Part shown: positions 35,107 through 45,442 of the stretch, piece after piece
Position numbering within the stretch: the first letter of the stretch is position 1
Layout of the letters: each line of letters begins with the position of its first letter
DNA from: Allobosea lupini
Lineage (GTDB): Bacteria; Pseudomonadota; Alphaproteobacteria; Rhizobiales; Beijerinckiaceae
Assembly (NCBI RefSeq): GCF_900109525.1
Contig: NZ_FOAN01000009.1
Location: 62,001-126,000 of the forward strand
DNA length: 64,000 nt
Direction: 5' to 3'
Notes under the pieces: model-generated
Seen by the model: only the letters and a program-made list of their open reading frames with translations
Database searches by the model: none
Told to the model about the DNA's origin: nothing
Program-made: the position numbers and the translations under genes

Positions 35107-36333
35107 ATGAGGACGATGGGTAAGGCGCTCGGCGCCGTGTTGATGTTGGCCGGGCTCGTTCTGCCCGCCGCCGCGCAGGACCGGCTGGTGATCGCCGGGC
35201 GCGATGCCGGCTTCGCGCCGGCGCTGGCCAAGATGGTCGAACTCTACCAGGCCAAGAATCCGAACGTGAAGATCGAGCGGCTCGAGCTCGGCGGCAGCCC
35301 GCTCTATGAGCGCCTCGCGGTTGGCGCGCGCGAGAAGACGGCGGCGACCGACGTCGCCATGCTCGACGACATCTGGGCGCCGGAGTTCATGGCGCGCGGC
35401 TGGCTCACCGACCTCGACACCGTGGGCGGCCTGCCGGGCGAGTTCGTCAAGTCGGCGATCGACGTCTCCAAGCACAACGGCAAGCTCTATGCCGCGCCCT
35501 TCGTCGGCAACATCGCCATGTTCGCCTATCGCAAGGACCTGCTTGCCAAGCACGGCTTCGAGCGTCCCAAGACCTGGAGCGACGTCGTCAAGGCGGCGCA
35601 GGCGATCCAGGACAAGGAGCAGGGCGTCTCCGGCCTCGTCTTCCGCGGCATCAAGGGCAACCCGATCGTCACCTCGTTCCTGCCGGTGCTGTGGGCGCAT
35701 GGCGCCGAGGTGGTGAGCGCCGACGGCAAGGCCGTGCTCGACAGCCCTGCGGCCGAGAAGGCGCTGGCCCAGTTCCTCTCGTTCAAGGCGCTCGCGCCGA
35801 AGGGCGTCGAAACCTACAACGCGACCGAATTGCGCGATGCGATCCAGCAGGGCCGCGCCGCGATCGCGGTCGAGATGTGGTCGTCCTGGGCCGGCACGCT
35901 CGACGGCAACGCCTCGAAGGTCGCCGGCCAGGTCGAAGTCGTCGCCACACCGGGCGAGGTCAAGGGACCGGCGCCGATGCTCGGCGCCTGGCTGCTCGGC
36001 ATCCCCGCGGATTCGCCGAACAAGGCGCGTGCCGCCGACTTCATCCGCTTCGTCACTTCGCCGGAGAACCAGAAGCTGATCGCGCTCGAAACCGGCAACC
36101 CGCCGACGCTCACGGCGCTGTTCAACGACAAGGACCTCGTCGCCAAGTATCGCTGGTATCCGGCGCAGCTCGAGGCATTGAACGTCGCCCAGGCCCGTCC
36201 GCGCATCAGCCAGTGGGCCCGCGTCGAGACCATTCTGGGCGACTATCTCCAGCTCGCCCTGATCGGCCAGCTGCAGCCCAAGCAGGCGCTGACCGAGGCC
36301 AACGCCCAGATCGCCCGCGCCCTGACGCGCTGA
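35107..36333 (+). CDS. ABC transporter sugar-binding protein (family 1)
   Basis: 408 residues with a Sec signal peptide (about 1-23, cut after AAAQ). The mature part has the family-1 extracellular solute-binding fold: MVELYQAKNPNVKIERLELGG at the start, GKLYAAPFVGNIAMFAYRKDLLAKHGFERPKTWSDV in the middle, and MLGAWLLGIPADSPNKARAADFIRFV towards the end. It should capture a sugar or polyol in the periplasm for the two permeases downstream. ATG 35107 follows GGGGGAA. A REP palindrome separates it from the permease genes. Confidence 0.92.
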   Translation: MRTMGKALGAVLMLAGLVLPAAAQDRLVIAGRDAGFAPALAKMVELYQAKNPNVKIERLELGGSPLYERLAVGAREKTAATDVAMLDDIWAPEFMARGWLTDLDTVGGLPGEFVKSAIDVSKHNGKLYAAPFVGNIAMFAYRKDLLAKHGFERPKTWSDVVKAAQAIQDKEQGVSGLVFRGIKGNPIVTSFLPVLWAHGAEVVSADGKAVLDSPAAEKALAQFLSFKALAPKGVETYNATELRDAIQQGRAAIAVEMWSSWAGTLDGNASKVAGQVEVVATPGEVKGPAPMLGAWLLGIPADSPNKARAADFIRFVTSPENQKLIALETGNPPTLTALFNDKDLVAKYRWYPAQLEALNVAQARPRISQWARVETILGDYLQLALIGQLQPKQALTEANAQIARALTR

Positions 36334-36360
36334 GCGGTCTTGCGCCTCCAACTTCTCGCG

Positions 36361-36465
36361 GTCGTCCCGGGCGCGCATAGCGCGACCCGGGACCCATGTC
36401 TGAACCTTCTTCGGAGGCGTTCCAGCATGAATCCCGGATCTCCGCTTCGCTGCGTCCGGGATGAC
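36361..36465. repeat. REP-type inverted pair (CCGGG family)
   Basis: The left arm, GTCGTCCCGGGCGCGCATAG to GGGACCCATG, and the right arm, AGCATGAATCCCGGATCTCC to CGTCCGGGATGAC, form an imperfect inverted repeat, each arm with a small internal hairpin. It sits inside the operon between the binding-protein gene and the first permease gene. REP elements there can raise the level of the upstream mRNA. Confidence 0.75.
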
Positions 36466-36502
36466 TTCGGAGGGATATTCTCAGTTCAATGCCTTTGATC
36501 TC

Positions 36503-37372
36503 ATGACCGCTCCCCGCCGCCTGCTGCCCTGGCTCCTGCTGACGCCGGCGCTCATCATCTTCGCCGGGCTGACGCTCTATCCGCTCGGGCGGACGCTGGC
36601 GCTGTCGCTGTTCGCCACCGATTACGGCTTCGAGAACGCCAAGTTCATCGGCCTCGAGAATTTTCGCGAGCTTTGGGACAGCCGCTTCTTTCGGCAGGCG
36701 GTGACCAACACCGTGCTGTTCACGGTGGTCGCGACCGTGCTCGAGGTCGCGGCCGGCCTGGGCCTCGCGCTGCTGCTCGACCGCGCCTTTCCCGGCCGCA
36801 CGCTGGTGATGACGCTCCTGCTTGCGCCCTTCGTGCTCTCGACCATGGTGGTCACCGCGATCTGGCGGGCCTGGTTCCATTTCGATCTCGGCTTCCTCAA
36901 CAACCTCCTGCGCACCGTCGGCCTGCCCGGCGTGCCCTGGCTGTTCGATCCCAATCTTGCGCTCTGGTCGATCGTGCTGGTCGATCTCTGGCAGACCGCG
37001 CCCTTCGCCTTCCTGATCATCTTCGCGGGCCTGCGGCTGATCCCGCAGGACGTCTACGAGGCCGCCCGCGTCGACGGCGCCGGGCCGTGGCGGCGCTTCC
37101 GCGACATGACCCTGCCGCTGCTCGCGCCTTATCTCTTCGTCGCGGCGCTGCTGCGCTCGGTCGACAGCTTCAAGCTGTTCGACAAGGTCTACGCCATGAC
37201 CGGCGGCGGGCCGGGGCAGGCGACCGAGACGGTCTCGATGTTCGTCTACCGGCAGGGCTTCCGCTTCTTCGACATCGGGCTGGCCTCCGCCGCCGCCGTG
37301 GTGATGATCGTCGTCGCCGGGCTGCTTGCCGTCGTCTATGCGGCCTCGCTGCTCAAAGGGGCTGGCCGATGA
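36503..37372 (+). CDS. Sugar ABC transporter permease, MalF-like
   Basis: 289 residues, six membrane segments. The cytoplasmic EAA loop reads DVYEAARVDGAGPWRRFRDMTLPLLAP, which docks to the ATPase. The first helix segment LLPWLLLTPALIIFAGLTLYP is typical of the MalF/UgpA group. ATG 36503 is taken as the start, although an in-frame ATG at 36461 lies inside the REP element and the GGAGGG site at 36470 fits neither perfectly. Overlaps the next gene by ATGA. Confidence 0.9.
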   Translation: MTAPRRLLPWLLLTPALIIFAGLTLYPLGRTLALSLFATDYGFENAKFIGLENFRELWDSRFFRQAVTNTVLFTVVATVLEVAAGLGLALLLDRAFPGRTLVMTLLLAPFVLSTMVVTAIWRAWFHFDLGFLNNLLRTVGLPGVPWLFDPNLALWSIVLVDLWQTAPFAFLIIFAGLRLIPQDVYEAARVDGAGPWRRFRDMTLPLLAPYLFVAALLRSVDSFKLFDKVYAMTGGGPGQATETVSMFVYRQGFRFFDIGLASAAAVVMIVVAGLLAVVYAASLLKGAGR

Positions 37373-38172
37373 TCCGGATCATCGCCGCCTTCGGGCTCTG
37401 CGCGCTGTCGCTGATCCCGCTGGTCTGGATGGTCGCGACCTCGTTCAAGCCGCCGGCCGAATATGTCTCGACCTCGATCGCGCTCTGGCCTCAGAATCCG
37501 ACGCTGACGCATTATCGCGTCTTGCTCGACGGCGGGATGTGGCGGCTGGGGCTCAACAGCGTCGTGGTGGCGCTCGGCACCGTGGCCCTGTCGTTGCTGG
37601 CCGGCTTGCCGGCGGCCTATGCGCTGGCGCGCTTCGAATTGCCCAGGCGCTTCGACATTGTCTTCCTCGGCTTCGTCCTGGTGATCAAGCTGGCGCCGCC
37701 GATCGCGCTCGCCATCCCGCTCTACCAGGTGCTGCGGGCGCTCGGCCTGCTCGACACCCATCTCGGACTGATCCTCGCCAACCAGATCCTGGCGCTGCCC
37801 TTCGCGATCTGGATGCTGCTCGGCTTCGTGCGCGACGTGCCCTATTCCTTCGAGGAGGCGGCGATGCTCGACGGCGCCGGCTTCGTGAAGCGGCTGCTGG
37901 AGATTGTCGTGCCGCTGCTGATGCCGGGGCTGGTCGCGACCGCGGTGTTCGTTGCGATCATGAGCTGGAACGAGTTCCTGTTCGCGCTGCTCTTCATCCA
38001 GACGCCGTCGAAATTCACGTTGCCGGCGTTCATCGCGACGCTGATCAACGAGGACGAGACTCTGTGGGGCAGGCTCTCGGCGATGGGACTGATCGCCTCG
38101 CTGCCGGTTCTGCTCGCAGTCGGGCTGGTCCGGCGTGGGCTGACGCGCGAGGTCTCCGTCGATCAGCATTGA
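37369..38172 (+). CDS. Sugar ABC transporter permease, MalG-like
   Basis: 267 residues, six membrane segments. It opens with ALSLIPLVWMVATSFKPPAEY, typical of the MalG/UgpE group. The EAA loop is SFEEAAMLDGAGFVKRLLEIVVPLLMPGL. It should pair with the MalF-like permease to form the channel. No ATP-binding subunit gene follows; the next element is a REP pair and then an unrelated gene on the other strand. The ATPase is therefore expected elsewhere in the genome. Confidence 0.92.
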   Translation: MIRIIAAFGLCALSLIPLVWMVATSFKPPAEYVSTSIALWPQNPTLTHYRVLLDGGMWRLGLNSVVVALGTVALSLLAGLPAAYALARFELPRRFDIVFLGFVLVIKLAPPIALAIPLYQVLRALGLLDTHLGLILANQILALPFAIWMLLGFVRDVPYSFEEAAMLDGAGFVKRLLEIVVPLLMPGLVATAVFVAIMSWNEFLFALLFIQTPSKFTLPAFIATLINEDETLWGRLSAMGLIASLPVLLAVGLVRRGLTREVSVDQH

Positions 38173-38183
38173 GGGGCGCTATT

Positions 38184-38322
38184 CCCTCTCCCCTTGCGGG
38201 AGAGGGCTAGGGTGAGAGGTCTCGCGACGCTTCCGCCCATCGATGGGCGCCGCTACCGATTTCGTTCTGCGCGACCCCTCATCCGGCCCTTCGGGCCACC
38301 TTCTCCCGCAGGGGGAGAAGGG
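38184..38322. repeat. REP inverted pair without a gene (CTTCTCCCC family)
   Basis: The left copy begins at 38184 with CCCTCTCCCCTTGCGGGAGAGGG. The right copy is inverted, 38274-38322, and on the minus strand ends CCGGATGAGGGGT after the variable hairpin GGCCCGAAGGGCC. This is the same family as the ends of the DUF559 unit at 18645-19117, but only about 67 non-coding bases lie between the copies. Confidence 0.8.
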
Positions 38323-38344
38323 AAGGGCGCCTCATTCGGCCTGA

Positions 38345-38371
38345 GATGGTCGGCTCAAGGCCGACCATGAC
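38345..38371. repeat. Single hairpin of the TGGTCGGGC family
   Basis: ATGGTCGGC-TCAAG-GCCGACCAT matches the first hairpin of the elements at 34744 and 53921. The second hairpin is missing. It lies just beyond the 3' end of the DUF2189 gene. Confidence 0.6.
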
Positions 38372-38384
38372 CCCAGTGGATGCC

Positions 38385-39194
38385 CTACCGCGGCACGACC
38401 TTGCGGTAGAGGTGCCAGCTGGCGTGGCCGAGGATCGGCATGACAATGATCAGGCCGACCAGCACCGGCAGCGAGCCGAGCACCAGCAGGGCGGTGATCG
38501 TCAGCGCCCAGTACAGCATGCCGCGCGGGCTCTTCTCGACGGCGGCCATCGAGGTCTTCACCGCGGTCGCCATGCTGACATGCCGGTCGAGCATCAGCGG
38601 GAAGGAGATCACCGTCATCGAGAACACAAGGATGGCGAAGAGCAGCCCGAGCGCGTTGCCGAGGATGATCATCGTCCAGCCGTTCGCGGTGGTCAGCAGC
38701 GGCGTCATGAAGCCCGCGAAGGAGTCGAGCGGGACATCGCCCATCAGCCAGCGATAGATGATCCAGGCGCTGAACAGCCAGGCCAGGAATACGCCCATCA
38801 GCAACGCGCCGAGCGTCGCGATCTGGCCGATTCCGGGCGAATGCACGACGTCGAGCGCGTGCTTCCAGGAGGTGTCCATGCCGGCCTCGCGGCGGCGGCT
38901 GATCTCGTAGAGGCCGATGGCGGCGAAGGGGCCGAGCAGGGCGAAGCCCGAGGCCAGCGGGAACAACAGCGGGAAGATGTTGTAGCTCACCGTCAGACGC
39001 GCTAGCAGGATGCCGGCAATCGGATAGATGAGCGCGATAAAGAGCAGGTGGCTCGGCTGGGCGATGAAGTCGGCATAGCCCTGCCTGAGGGCATCCTTGA
39101 TATCGGCGATGCCGATCTCGTTGACGGGCAGGGCATCGGCAGGCGCAGCGTCGTTCGCCGCCATCGGGTGATGATGGATATGGGTATCGGCCAT
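38385..39194 (-). CDS. DUF2189 integral membrane protein
   Basis: 269 residues. A polar N-terminus (1-30, His-rich at the start) is followed by six hydrophobic segments, beginning ALRQGYADFIAQPSHLLFIALIYPIAG and including LASGFALLGPFAAIGLYEISRRREAG, the recognisable DUF2189 core. Members are inner-membrane proteins of unknown function, sometimes found near cytochrome oxidase genes. Nothing around it here hints at a role. The start is ATG 39194. Confidence 0.87.
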   Translation of the reverse strand: MADTHIHHHPMAANDAAPADALPVNEIGIADIKDALRQGYADFIAQPSHLLFIALIYPIAGILLARLTVSYNIFPLLFPLASGFALLGPFAAIGLYEISRRREAGMDTSWKHALDVVHSPGIGQIATLGALLMGVFLAWLFSAWIIYRWLMGDVPLDSFAGFMTPLLTTANGWTMIILGNALGLLFAILVFSMTVISFPLMLDRHVSMATAVKTSMAAVEKSPRGMLYWALTITALLVLGSLPVLVGLIIVMPILGHASWHLYRKVVPR

Positions 39195-39377
39195 GGCGTT
39201 CTTCCCGGTTGCGGCCCGGTTCGCCTAGGCGGTCCTGACGCGATCCTCCGGTCAAGACCTGCGAGGCGTCGAGCATCCATTTCAGCGAGGGGAGCCTACA
39301 CCCGGCGCGCTCCTGCCACAAATCGGCGTACCCAAATCGTGAAACAGGCGCTTCGCAGCGGACTTCCCCTCAACTAG

Positions 39378-41537
<2,160 letters not shown>

Positions 41538-41543
41538 GCCTTT

Positions 41544-41703
41544 CCTTCTCCCCTTGCGGGAGAAGGTGGCTCGGCGAAGCCGAGACGGATGAGGGGTCTC
41601 ACGACGATCGCAGTCTTCGCGCCTGGAATATGCTGTCGTTGGATAGGGCAGCGCGACCCCTCATCCGGCCCTCCGGGCCACCTTCTCCCGCAAGGGGAGA
41701 AGG
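41544..41703. repeat. REP inverted pair without a gene (CTTCTCCCC family)
   Basis: The left copy starts at 41544 with CCTTCTCCCCTTGCGGGAGA and has the variable stem CTCGGC-GAA-GCCGAG, then GGATGAGGGG. The right copy is inverted at 41655-41703, with stem GGCCCGGAGGGCC. It lies between convergent ligA and pepT, with about 57 bases of unexplained sequence between the copies. Confidence 0.82.
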
Positions 41704-41720
41704 AGTCGGCCACCGATTGC

Positions 41721-42950
41721 CTAACTCCGCCCTGCCGCCAGCGTGCAGATCATCCGCGCGACTTCATAAGACTTCTCGAAGGCCGGCACGGGCAGGAATT
41801 CGTAGCGCGAGTGGAAATTATAGGCGCCGGTGAAGAAGTTCGGCGTCGGCAGGCCGCGGGCCGAGAGCGCCGCGCCGTCGGTGCCGCCGCGCATCGGGAT
41901 CTGCTTCTTCCTGATCTGCAAGCGCTCCAGCGCTCCAAACAGCAGCTCGACCGGGCGCTGGTCGTCGCCCAGGCTGTCGTGGATGTTGCCGTAGGTGTCG
42001 CTCACCACGCACGCGACGCGGCCGGTCGGATAGAGCGCGGCGATCTCGTTCGCGACCTCCTCGATGCGGCGCTTGCGCGCTTCGAAGCTCTGCCTGTCGA
42101 AATCGCGGATCAGGGCGCCGAGCCTCGCCTCGCTGGCATTGGCCGTGATGGTGTTGAACCAGACATAGCCTTCGCGACCTTCGGTGTTCTCCGGCGTCTC
42201 GGCGCGATCGAAACGGCTGACGAAGTCCTGCGCCATCAGCACCGGGTTCACCAGCACGCCCTTGGCCGACATCGGGTGGGCGCTGACGCCGGTCAGCGTG
42301 ATCTCGGCGCTCGCCGCGTTGAAGTTCTCGATCACCACCTCGCCGAGCTCGCAGCAGTCGATCGTATAGGCGAAGTCGCAAGGGAAGCGGGCGAGGTCGA
42401 GGACCTTGGCGCCGCGCAGGCCGATCTCCTCGTCCGGCACGAAGGCGATGGCGATATCGCCATGCTTGTCCTGCGGGCCGAGGTTGGCGAGCAAGGTCAT
42501 GATCACCGTGATCGCCGCCTTGTTGTCGGCGCCGAGCACGCTGGTGCCGTCGCTGGCGATGATCTCGGCCCCCAGCCAGTCGCGCAGCTGCGGATGCTCG
42601 GCGACGCGCAGCCAGATATCCCGGTCGCGGTTGAGGCAGAGATCCTCGCCCTCGAAACGCAGCAACTGCGGGCGGATATCGGGCGAGAGGCCGGCATCGA
42701 AGGTGTCGAGATGGGCGATGAAGCCGATCCTCGGTGCATCCGGCACGGTGCCGCGCTTCACTGCCGTGACGGTGGCGCGATCGTCGATCTCGACGTCGTC
42801 GAGGCCGAGCGCGCGCAATTCGTCGGCCAGGAGCTCGGCGAGGCGCTGCTGGCCCGGCGTGCTCGGCAGCGTCGTCACCTTGATGTCGCTCTGGCTGGAA
42901 ACCGCGGCATAGCGAAAGAAGCGTTCAATCAACTGCTGGCGGATGCTCAT
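41721..42950 (-). CDS. pepT: Peptidase T (tripeptidase)
   Basis: 409 residues, M20 family, cytoplasmic aminotripeptidase with two zinc ions. Seen are IGFIAHLDTFDA (first zinc ligand and catalytic Asp), SVLGADNKAAI (bridging Asp), VPDEEIGLRGA (catalytic and ligand Glu) and YTIDCCELGE, typical of PepT rather than other M20 members. MRGGTDGAALSARGLPTPNFFTGAYNFHS supplies the last ligand. The start is ATG 42950, overlapping the AraC gene upstream by 26 bases. Confidence 0.95.
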   Translation of the reverse strand: MSIRQQLIERFFRYAAVSSQSDIKVTTLPSTPGQQRLAELLADELRALGLDDVEIDDRATVTAVKRGTVPDAPRIGFIAHLDTFDAGLSPDIRPQLLRFEGEDLCLNRDRDIWLRVAEHPQLRDWLGAEIIASDGTSVLGADNKAAITVIMTLLANLGPQDKHGDIAIAFVPDEEIGLRGAKVLDLARFPCDFAYTIDCCELGEVVIENFNAASAEITLTGVSAHPMSAKGVLVNPVLMAQDFVSRFDRAETPENTEGREGYVWFNTITANASEARLGALIRDFDRQSFEARKRRIEEVANEIAALYPTGRVACVVSDTYGNIHDSLGDDQRPVELLFGALERLQIRKKQIPMRGGTDGAALSARGLPTPNFFTGAYNFHSRYEFLPVPAFEKSYEVARMICTLAAGRS

Positions 42951-44004
42951 GGTCGTCCCGTCGAACGCTTGGCGGACTGTGGTCGGCAAGGCGCCCCGAG
43001 GCGCTGCCGGCAGGGGAGGCGTCGACCGGCCGCGTCGCGCGGATCGGCGGCTCGGTATTGCGGAAATGGCTTGGCGGCTTTCCGATCACCCGCTTGAAGG
43101 CGCGGCTGAAGGACGCCTCCGAATCGTAGCCGAGACGGCGCGCCACCGCCGAGATCCGCATCCGGTCCCGCTCCAGCCATTGCCGGGCCTGGTGCATCTG
43201 GACCTGCAGGACGTAGCGGGCCGGCGTCTCGCCCACGACGCTGGCGAAGCGCTCGGCAAAGGCGGAGCGCGAGGCGTGCATCACCCTGGCGAGCGCATCG
43301 ACCGTCCAGTTCTCGCTCGGGCTGAGATGGATCGCGGCGAGGACACGGCCGATATCGGGGTCGCGCGCGGCGGCCACCCAGCCGGTGGCCGTGCCGCAGC
43401 CGCGCTCGACCCAGGAGCGGATCAGGGCGGCGGCGACGACATCGGCGAGGCGGGTCAGGATGCCGCCGGCGCCGACGCGATCGAGCGCGAGTTCGCACGC
43501 CATGGTGGTCAGCAAGGCGGGAATGGCCGGCTCGGCCACCGCCATTTCATGCACCCACATCAGCTCCGGCATCATCCGCAACATCGGATGCTGGGCGTCG
43601 ACGTTGAAGCAGAGGCTGGCGCTGAAGAACAGGGTCGCCTCGCCGTCGGCTTCTCCGGAGCCGCCGCCGCGCGCCTCGGCGATCTCGCCGCAGCAGTGCT
43701 GGAAGGCGCAGTGCCCGTTCGGCGTCGCCGAGAGGCCGGGCTCGCTGGCGAGCGCATGCTCGACGCCGCGGGGCATCAGCACGGCGTCGCCCTGTTCGAG
43801 CCGGCACCACTCGCCCTCGGGCGTGCGCAGCCAGCAGCCCCGCTCCGCCATGAAGTGCAGGCGCGCCGCCGGCTGGGCCGGGAACAGCAAGCACCAGGGC
43901 GTCGTCATCTGGTAGCGAGCGTAATCTACGCCTTCGAGCCGGAGGCCGCGCAGCATCTCCGTCAGCGGATCCGGTCCCGATCTTCTGGACGATTGGTCAA
44001 GCAT
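42925..44004 (-). CDS. AraC-family regulator with N-terminal cupin
   Basis: 359 residues. The N-terminal half is a cupin-like sensing domain of the AraC_binding_2/cupin_6 type (GCWLRTPEGEWCRLEQGDAVLMPRGVEHAL). The C-terminal half has the two AraC helix-turn-helix motifs: WTVDALARVMHASRSAFAERFASVVGETPARYV and ISAVARRLGYDSEASFSRAFKRVIGKPP. It is divergent from the MFS transporter at 44087, the usual arrangement for a regulator and its efflux target, and its 3' end overlaps pepT. The start at ATG 44004 lacks a clear ribosome site. Confidence 0.88.
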   Translation of the reverse strand: MLDQSSRRSGPDPLTEMLRGLRLEGVDYARYQMTTPWCLLFPAQPAARLHFMAERGCWLRTPEGEWCRLEQGDAVLMPRGVEHALASEPGLSATPNGHCAFQHCCGEIAEARGGGSGEADGEATLFFSASLCFNVDAQHPMLRMMPELMWVHEMAVAEPAIPALLTTMACELALDRVGAGGILTRLADVVAAALIRSWVERGCGTATGWVAAARDPDIGRVLAAIHLSPSENWTVDALARVMHASRSAFAERFASVVGETPARYVLQVQMHQARQWLERDRMRISAVARRLGYDSEASFSRAFKRVIGKPPSHFRNTEPPIRATRPVDASPAGSASGRLADHSPPSVRRDDHEHPPAVD

Positions 44005-44086
44005 AGCGGGTTTTCTAGCATGGAAGCTCCAGCCGGTCACGCCTAACTCCGGGGTCCGAACTTCTCCGATCCTTTTGGAGCATCCG

Positions 44087-45298
44087 ATGTCGGATTCCTT
44101 GTCAGCCACAGCCGATGCCGAGCTCGTCGGCATCGTCCCCGAAGAGCGCACGGCCGCCTGGCCAGCGGTCTTCGCCCTCGCAATGGGCGTGTTCGCGCTC
44201 GTCAGCGCCGAATTCCTGCCCGCCAGCGTCCTGACCTCCATCGCCGCAGATCTCTCGATCAGCGTCGGCGCCGCCGGACAGACCGTCACGGTGACCTCGC
44301 TGGTCGGCGTCGCCGCGGCGATCTTCACGCCGATCGTCACCAGCCGCTTCGACAGGCGGCTGGTGCTCTGGTCGCTGCTCTCGCTGCTCGCCTTGTCGAG
44401 CCTGGTCACGGCGCTGGCCAACGGCTTCGTCATGCTGTTGGCGGCGCGTTTCCTGCTTGGTCTCGCGCTCGGCGGCTTCTGGTCGATGGCGCCGGCGCTG
44501 ACGCTACGGCTGGTGCCGGCGCAGTCGGTGCCGCGGGCGCTGGCGTTGATCTCGGCCGGTGTCTCGGCCGCCTTCATCGGCGGCGGACCGCTCGGGGCCT
44601 ATCTCGATTCCCTGATTGGCTGGCGGATGGTGTTCGGGCTCTCGGCCGGCCTTGCCGGCGTCGCCCTGCTGGCGTTGCTGGCGACGATGCCGCCCCTGCC
44701 GCCGCAGGCGGCGCCGCGGTTGGGCACGCTGGGGATCCTGTTCGCGCGCCCGAGTATCCGGCTGATGCTGATCTCGGTGCTCGTCATCATCTCAGGGCAG
44801 TTCACCGGCTTCACCTATATCCGGCCCTTCCTCGAGCAAGCGCCGCAGCTCGGCGTCGGCGCGATCACTATCGTCCTGCTCGGCTACGGCCTCGGCAATG
44901 TCGTCGGTAACTTCGCCGGTGGCGTTGTCGCGGGACGCGGCGTCAAGCTCGCGATCGTCTCCTTTGCGCTGGCGATCGGCATCCTGGGCCTTGTCTTGCT
45001 CCAGTTCGGAGCCTCGTCGATCGTGGCGGGGATCGCGGTCGCGCTCTGGGGCTTCGCCTTCGGTTTCGCGCCGGTCGGCTTCCAGACCTGGATGGTGCGC
45101 GTCGCGGCAGACCATGCCGAATCGGTGAGCGGGCTGGTGACGGCCGCCTTCCTGGTCGCGATCGCCGGCGGCGCGGTGCTTGGCGGCCTTTTGGTCAACC
45201 ATGTCGGCGGCCTCGGCCCGATCGGCTACATGGCGGTGGCGACGCTTGCCGGCGCATTGCTGGTCCTCGTCGCCGGCAAGGAGCCGCCGCGGCCCTGA
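44087..45298 (+). CDS. MFS transporter, DHA1-type efflux
   Basis: 403 residues, twelve membrane segments. AMGVFALVSAEFLPASVLTSIAADL opens the first helix, a pattern of the AraJ/sugar-efflux/CmlA-like DHA1 exporters. Motif A-like DRRLVLW follows helix 2. The start is ATG 44087, six bases after GGAG. Divergent AraC gene 82 bases away, so probably induced by the compound it exports. The substrate is not known. Confidence 0.88.
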   Translation: MSDSLSATADAELVGIVPEERTAAWPAVFALAMGVFALVSAEFLPASVLTSIAADLSISVGAAGQTVTVTSLVGVAAAIFTPIVTSRFDRRLVLWSLLSLLALSSLVTALANGFVMLLAARFLLGLALGGFWSMAPALTLRLVPAQSVPRALALISAGVSAAFIGGGPLGAYLDSLIGWRMVFGLSAGLAGVALLALLATMPPLPPQAAPRLGTLGILFARPSIRLMLISVLVIISGQFTGFTYIRPFLEQAPQLGVGAITIVLLGYGLGNVVGNFAGGVVAGRGVKLAIVSFALAIGILGLVLLQFGASSIVAGIAVALWGFAFGFAPVGFQTWMVRVAADHAESVSGLVTAAFLVAIAGGAVLGGLLVNHVGGLGPIGYMAVATLAGALLVLVAGKEPPRP

Positions 45299-45343
45299 GC
45301 ACTGCCAAGTGGCGACGGACCTTGCATTGGCGCGAATTCTCAT

Positions 45344-45367
45344 CGTTCGGCTGCGAGCAGCCGAACG
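45344..45367 (+). terminator. Stem-loop after MFS gene
   Basis: A perfect 10-bp stem CGTTCGGCTG-CGAG-CAGCCGAACG, 46 bases after the MFS stop and 75 bases before the next start. There is no long T-run, so termination may be partial. Confidence 0.5.
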
Positions 45368-45442
45368 GAAAGCGCGCCGGCGTGATCGTCGCCATCACTT
45401 TTCTTCAAGACATCAAGGCGCGGTTTCGCTCTATCTTGCGCC

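Noticed and set aside
38160-38340. Short repeated palindromes considered as a CRISPR array
   Set aside because: Only paired inverted copies occur, with unequal spacing and no regular direct repeats or cas genes.
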